A stretch of DNA of 32,805 nt, taken from the NCBI GenBank assembly GCA_900316905.1, contig ONET01000036.1, positions 1 through 32,805 of the forward strand, in the 5' to 3' direction. Both the position numbers and the translations under genes were made by a program. Shown here in pieces: positions 31,866 through 32,805 of this stretch. The first letter of the stretch is position 1, and every line of letters starts with the position of its first letter. The stretch is from an uncultured Treponema sp. GTDB taxonomy: Bacteria; Spirochaetota; Spirochaetia; Treponematales; Treponemataceae. Below the pieces are notes generated by a model. That model searched no databases. It was not told where the DNA came from and worked only from the letters and a program-made list of their open reading frames with translations.

Positions 31866-32805
31866 ATGCAGGCTCTTATGTTAGCTGCGGGCATGGGAAA
31901 ACGGCTTGGAAGATACACAAAAAACGCGACAAAATGCATGGTTCAAGTCAACGGAACAACTTTAATTGAGCGCGCCATTGAAGCGCTTGTTAAAGCCCGC
32001 GTTAAAAAACTCACGATTGTGGTTGGCTACAAAGGCGACGTTCTGATAAATTTCATAAAGTCAAAATTCAACAAAGACAAGCTAAAGGGTATGAAAATTG
32101 AATTTATTGAGAACAAAGTTTATGACAAGACAAACAACATTTATTCGCTCTTCTTGGCGCGAGAAAGGCTGTGCGACGATGACACAATTCTTTTAGAGAG
32201 CGACATCATTTTTAAGCCTGAAATCATCGCAAAGCTCATAAAAACAAAAGACAAAAACCTTGCCGTCGTATCGCGCTTTGAAAGCTGGATGGACGGAACT
32301 TGCGCGCTTTTGGACGAAGACGGAAACATAACGGGAATTTTGGACAAGTCGCGCTTCAATTGGTCTGACACGCAAAACTACTATAAAACAGTGAATATAT
32401 ATAAATTTTCAAAGGAGTTCTCGAAAGATTATTATGTTCCGTTTTTGGAAGCATATCAAAAAGCGTTTGGAAAAAACGATTACTACGAGCAAGTGCTTAA
32501 AGTTCTTTCGTTCCTGTCAGCGTCAACATTAAAAGGTCTTTCAATTTCCAGCGACGCTTGGTACGAAATCGACGACCCGGCCGATCTTGCGATAGCAGAA
32601 ACACGATTCGCAAGCGGAAAAAACAAATTGCGCCTTATGCAAAAAAATTACGGCGGCTATTGGCGATATCCCAAGCTAAAGGATTTTTGCTATTTGGTAA
32701 ACCCATACTTTCCCCCGCAAAAAATGATTGACGAGCTTCAATCCAACTTCAAGACGCTAATCACGCAGTATCCGTCCGGAGCGGAGCAAATGAGCCTTTT
32801 GGCTG
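31866..32805 (+). CDS. Nucleotidyltransferase fused to HisC/CobD-like aminotransferase (3' end outside window)
   Basis: The frame is open to the window end (313 codons). Residues 1-235 are a LicC-like sugar/alcohol-phosphate nucleotidyltransferase: ALMLAAGMGKRLGRYTKNATKCMVQVNG, LTIVVGYKGD, DTILLESDIIF and WYEIDDPADL. From about residue 245 (MQKNYGGYWRYPKLKD, LVNPYFPPQKMIDEL, LITQYPSGAEQMSLL) the sequence looks like the N-terminus of a HisC/CobD-type PLP aminotransferase. A natural role is making a CDP-linked amino compound (phosphocholine-like, or an aminophosphonate such as 2-aminoethylphosphonate). GGAGG six bases before the ATG gives a clear start. Substrate is inferred, not visible. Confidence 0.8.
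   Translation, partial: MQALMLAAGMGKRLGRYTKNATKCMVQVNGTTLIERAIEALVKARVKKLTIVVGYKGDVLINFIKSKFNKDKLKGMKIEFIENKVYDKTNNIYSLFLARERLCDDDTILLESDIIFKPEIIAKLIKTKDKNLAVVSRFESWMDGTCALLDEDGNITGILDKSRFNWSDTQNYYKTVNIYKFSKEFSKDYYVPFLEAYQKAFGKNDYYEQVLKVLSFLSASTLKGLSISSDAWYEIDDPADLAIAETRFASGKNKLRLMQKNYGGYWRYPKLKDFCYLVNPYFPPQKMIDELQSNFKTLITQYPSGAEQMSLLA

Overview
The window looks like chromosome from a host-associated anaerobic spirochaete, most probably a Treponema or close relative. The reasons are: many small lipoproteins with relaxed spirochaete-type lipoboxes; an oxygen-independent class III ribonucleotide reductase with its activase; a PflX-like radical SAM protein; a cytoplasmic binding-protein/GGDEF sensor; glycogen/maltodextrin enzymes; and a CDP-glycerol/sulfatase/nucleotidyltransferase envelope cluster. 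This is a judgement from protein recognition, not from an rRNA gene. No rRNA, tRNA or CRISPR array was seen.

Layout. 1-2904 (minus strand): a sensor-diguanylate cyclase, cut by the window edge and broken by a one-base frameshift in a run of ten A, then a secreted transglutaminase-like protein. 2905-3189: a 66-bp tandem repeat containing hairpin-spaced promoter copies. 3190-5819: galT, then azlC-azlD. 5871-7599: an AT-richer cytosine methyltransferase plus Eco29kI-like GIY-YIG nuclease (restriction-modification). 7725-13064: potABC with two tandem potD paralogues (polyamine uptake). 13065-15379: a membrane-anchored nuclease-like protein and a radical SAM protein, flanked by two copies of a ~200-bp inverted-repeat element. 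15380-21540: malQ and a large GH13 protein with a histone-H1-like Lys/Ala tail. 21633-23008 (minus): three lipoproteins including a TRL-like protein. 23311-26197: nrdD and nrdG, preceded by two NrdR-like boxes 32 bp apart. 26235-27827 (minus): a lipoprotein HAD phosphatase and an XRE regulator with paired palindromes. 27942-32805: an AT-richer operon of a YidC-domain/sulfatase-fold fusion, a CDP-glycerol glycerophosphotransferase-like enzyme, and a nucleotidyltransferase fused to a HisC/CobD-like aminotransferase, cut by the window end.

How it fits together. Two metabolic themes are clear: glucan/galactose handling (galT, malQ, GH13) and anaerobic dNTP synthesis (nrdDG). The best candidate for an undescribed system is the last operon. 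It reads like a machine that makes a CDP-activated amino-alcohol or aminophosphonate and transfers glycerophosphate-type groups onto an envelope glycolipid. Spirochaetes are not generally regarded as teichoic-acid makers.

The regulatory DNA is also unusual. Four genes have a -10 box only 6-7 bases before the ATG and no ribosome binding site, suggesting leaderless mRNAs. Three promoters share CTAGCAA-N17-TATAAT. In two of these the spacer is a covarying GAA-loop hairpin that also occurs in the tandem repeat array.
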